From positions 194,501 through 258,500 of the forward strand of contig JAWKHH010000002.1 of assembly GCA_041394945.1 (NCBI GenBank): a DNA stretch of 64,000 nt, in the 5' to 3' direction. The notes beneath the pieces are model-generated. The model was not told the origin of the DNA. It saw only the letters and a program-made list of their open reading frames with translations, and searched no databases. Source of the DNA: Bryobacteraceae bacterium. Its GTDB lineage: Bacteria; Acidobacteriota; Terriglobia; Bryobacterales; Bryobacteraceae. Positions within the stretch are counted from its first letter, which is position 1; the number at the start of each line of letters is the position of its first letter. A program made the translations under genes and the position numbers. This document shows positions 62,401-64,000 of the stretch, piece after piece.

Positions 62401-63365
62401 GCTTCGATGGCGGGCAGTCTCACTCCGTCCTCCCGCGCGACATAGCGTCCCGAGGCGGCGATCGGCGCGATGCCCCGGTACTCGACGCCATCGGCCGCAA
62501 GCGTGCCGGAACTCGTCCACTCGCGTCCGCGGACCGAGTACGAACCAGAAAGCCGGGCCGTTCCGCGCGGGGCCACCGGAAGCCGGAAGACCGGGACGAA
62601 CTCGGCGATGGCGACGTTGGCGGTGAAGGCGCCGGTAACCGGCCCGGCGCCGGTCCAGACGCCTTCGGCGTCGATCTTCGAGCGCTTGGTATTGAAGTGG
62701 GCGTCTCGGAAGCGGAACCCTTCGCGGTCGAGGGTGAACCGGAACGATGGGTCGAACTCGAGCGGCGACTTGAGGGGTTCGGCGACACGGAGGGACCGCG
62801 CCTCGAAGGCGCCTTGATAGGCGGGTCCGGCGGCGTCGTAGGAGAGCGAAACGTCGAGGTCGCGGCCTTCGATATCTATCGGGGCCTTCGCGTCGAGATA
62901 CTGGAACGCGCCTTCTTGAATGCGATACTGCTTCACCGCAAGCGCGAGGAACTGCTCCATGCCGCCACGGCCGCCGGGTGGCAGCCTGGGCTTCGGCGCG
63001 TTCGATCCGTTGTAGTAGATACGCGGCCGTAGGATCTCCACCGATTGAAGATCCACCTTCTTCCGCCATAGCGAGATGAGCTTCAGGCCGACAGCGATCC
63101 GTTCCGCGGCGAAAAGCGGCGGCTCATTCTCGCCCTCGGAGCCGTGCAGGACGAAGCCCTCGACGGCCGCGCGCATCGGCGCCCAGTCGTACGTGAAGCG
63201 GCCGATCTCGACCTTCGCTCCGGTTGCGTTCTCGATTTCGGTCACCATCCGCTCGTGAACCTTGCGCTCAAGCCACTGGCTGCGCAGGGTGAGAAGTCCG
63301 GCGCCCACGGCGAGCAAGAGCAGGCCGAGGGCGATCCCGGCGCCGATGGCGAGACGCCTCTTCAC
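59475..63365 (-). CDS. TamB-like translocation/assembly protein (DUF490)
   Basis: This 1296-residue protein has one N-terminal membrane anchor (residues 7-27) and then a long beta-rich body of AsmA/TamB type, ending with the TamB C-terminal domain (INRGDISFANPVKNEPVLDMDLETRVRGIVV ... GIFGVDFLWRKRF). TamB-like proteins bridge the inner and outer membranes and assist outer-membrane protein and phospholipid transfer. No BamA/TamA is in this window. Its start overlaps the SurA-like gene stop by 4 bases and it is co-translated with the DUF2103-like gene. Confidence 0.9.
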   Translation of the reverse strand: MKRRLAIGAGIALGLLLLAVGAGLLTLRSQWLERKVHERMVTEIENATGAKVEIGRFTYDWAPMRAAVEGFVLHGSEGENEPPLFAAERIAVGLKLISLWRKKVDLQSVEILRPRIYYNGSNAPKPRLPPGGRGGMEQFLALAVKQYRIQEGAFQYLDAKAPIDIEGRDLDVSLSYDAAGPAYQGAFEARSLRVAEPLKSPLEFDPSFRFTLDREGFRFRDAHFNTKRSKIDAEGVWTGAGPVTGAFTANVAIAEFVPVFRLPVAPRGTARLSGSYSVRGREWTSSGTLAADGVEYRGIAPIAASGRYVAREDGVRLPAIEARALQGVFRGAAELREWRNYSAKGDAEAFPVNRLMELAKQDRGLWAAVVDGPVEIRGPQFEMNAQVTLRESDEYPGTSMTGSVGVTYRQADGFIGFADSHIDLPNTRVHFRGALDSGVEVGAVSRNLEEIAPALRISRMPVRLERGQAQFTGFWYGGFSEPRFQGRLTMDGFSAEGRRFDRLAAQVDATGSEVKGAQVSVRSGGIEAGGYGSAGLANWRIVPASALAGRITVQETAIPALLAEAKLDWAVTGRAEAQVELRGTYSGPRVMGHATARDVEAFGEKFTAVEADFRLNESRLEVVNGVARKGAGTVEFSGTKEDAEIRTQVQLRNSRLRHWEWVAARQGRLDGAVTAKATLAGRIAGGALQATQVDAEMRVAGMTVGDREIGELAANARTRGRLVSAEISGRVRDSEVAGSAEWNLTGSTYGLGQLRFPRMSFAALHDLGLFGDPDHPLPFRGSFDAEVGFSGPVTRPDLWTGLAKVTRLEVEPNREIRPNGQRLLLRNRDALLVHLDGTGANLQSVRLVAEGTDLEATGTVAWQARSPWNLRLRGRVDLPALSTFEPDLVATGVSTLDATIRGSFLRPNVTGRMELNDASVALRNVPNGLEKLTGLIVFDRTRANIEHITAQSGGGDLKLTGFVDFGGAQLLYRLQAEAQHVRVRYPDAVSTTFDANLNLTGTAARSLLSGEITVNKMGITPRTDIGSLLAEAGRAPSTAPVQNEFLANMQVDLRLVTASDAELQTSLTRDIQPEASFRVRGSGGRPVLLGNVAVNQGEIQFFGNQYTINRGDISFANPVKNEPVLDMDLETRVRGIVVTINFSGPINKLDVSYRSDPPLQPAEIVALLAVGRTPGSGITPNLPSQQNQIYAQPGNNSLLGQAITAPFSGSLQRLFGVSRLKIDPDLTGVTNTPQARLTIEQQLSRDITVTYITNLNRTQQQIVRLQWDFSREFSVLAVRDENGIFGVDFLWRKRFK

Positions 63366-64000
63366 GAAGAAGGCTCCTGGAAGGCGGCGTCGACGAAGCG
63401 GATCCGAACCTGCTCACGGGCCTGCTGGAGCCACGTATCGAGCGCGCGGTCCACTTTCTGCTCAATCAATTCGCCTTCGATGCGTTCGCGGACGTCTTCG
63501 ATGTCAGGCGGCGGTTCCCCGCCGGGGTGGGCGCGCTGCCACTCCGGGATGTACTTTTCGCGGTACTGCTCAGCCACCTCGCTGTCGCTTACCGCGCTGC
63601 CCGGCCGAAACCGCAATTCAACGAAGCGGATGGTGGTCAACTGCCAGAGCAGGATGCGCCGTAGCGCTGCCTCGTCGATCCCGTACTTGGCGAGTTCCAC
63701 GTCGAAGTCCGGGCGCGCGCCCTTGACCTGCTTCAGCAGCGGCTCGGCGTCGGAAGGCGGCGGAGGCTGATAGCCGGTAATCTCCATTTCGCGACGCAGC
63801 AGAGTCTGTTCCACGAGCTGCTCGGCGGCGCGGCGGCGGCGCGCGGCGGACTTGTCGAGCGGCTCCCGATTGAGGAACTCGGCGGCGGACAACTGTTCGT
63901 CGACCTCGCTCGCCGTGATCACGTGGTGATCGACCACGACGGCCGTGCGGTCGATGAGTTCGGCGGCGTGCGCCAGAGCGGTCAGAGCAAGGATGGCCGC
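63362..64000 (-). CDS. SurA-like N-terminal chaperone domain protein (5' cut by window)
   Basis: About 212 residues are visible. At the window edge a hydrophobic segment (AAILALTALAHA) is probably the end of a signal peptide, followed by DRTAVVVDHHVITASEVDEQL, which is the start of a SurA-like N-domain. The helical rest ends in AFQEPSS without the parvulin domain of SurA. It would be a periplasmic chaperone for outer-membrane proteins. The frame reads out of the window, so the true start is missing. It overlaps tamB by 4 bases. Confidence 0.72.
   Translation of the reverse strand, partial: AAILALTALAHAAELIDRTAVVVDHHVITASEVDEQLSAAEFLNREPLDKSAARRRRAAEQLVEQTLLRREMEITGYQPPPPSDAEPLLKQVKGARPDFDVELAKYGIDEAALRRILLWQLTTIRFVELRFRPGSAVSDSEVAEQYREKYIPEWQRAHPGGEPPPDIEDVRERIEGELIEQKVDRALDTWLQQAREQVRIRFVDAAFQEPSS

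Overview
The window is about 64 kb of high-GC bacterial chromosome. The content points to an Acidobacteriota, most likely the Bryobacterales/Solibacter side of the phylum. The evidence is an orphan ABC permease of the ADOP type paired with a PadR regulator, a DUF1592/DUF1552 exported protein pair, an NHL-repeat protein ending in a domain of the Solibacter C-terminal type (TIGR03437-like), several exported sulfatases, PQQ-type propellers and a PEP-CTERM protein. Lineage is inferred from gene content; there is no rRNA here. I see no rRNA, CRISPR, IS element, phage gene or integrase, and no gene-free stretch longer than about 300 bases.

Layout. 1-5.3 kb: end of a split transketolase, a zinc alcohol dehydrogenase and a large exported propeller/PHP protein. 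5.3-10 kb: sulfatase, small glycine-zipper protein, msrA, exported 2-hydroxyacid dehydrogenase and exported alpha/beta hydrolase. 10-13 kb: PadR plus ADOP permease with a clear promoter and palindrome. 13-22 kb: PQQ propeller with EF-hands, unknown exported protein, FmdB-like zinc ribbon, PEP-CTERM protein, DUF3311 plus sodium:solute symporter, small membrane protein, ceramidase-like protein, aat and a second PQQ propeller. 22-29 kb: glgA, a second sulfatase, DUF488, and the DUF1552/DUF1592 pair. 29 kb: tRNA-Thr and tRNA-Tyr. 29-38 kb: NHL protein, matrixin-like metalloprotease, cytochrome c plus exported TIM-barrel protein, LysR regulator, tail-anchored small protein and a subtilase with a hexapeptide-repeat tail. 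38-41 kb: PilZ protein, then an rmlD / histidine kinase / response regulator operon. 41-47 kb: quinone oxidoreductase, an M2 (ACE-like) lipoprotein peptidase and an operon of a TPR protein with two small exported helical proteins. 47-48.4 kb: rpmI-rplT-coiled coil-zapA. 48.4-56 kb: second matrixin-like protease, unknown exported protein, N-acyl-D-amino-acid deacylase and an ABC-F ATPase. 56-64 kb: hydrolase, a PAS protein plus soluble chemotaxis receptor that look like a split aerotaxis sensor, and a SurA-like / TamB / DUF2103 envelope-assembly operon cut by the window edge.

The overall picture is an organism that exports many catabolic and proteolytic enzymes to scavenge polymers, sulfated glycans, peptides and D-amino-acid derivatives. 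Genes are tightly packed: many same-strand neighbours overlap by 4 bases (ATGA or GTGA), and several convergent neighbours share stop-codon bases, leaving no room for intrinsic terminators. The most noteworthy items are the PadR operator/promoter, the VWG repeat tail of the subtilase, the paired small exported proteins behind the TPR gene, the split Aer-like sensor, the SurA-like/TamB/DUF2103 operon and the two metalloprotease paralogues with different C-terminal modules.
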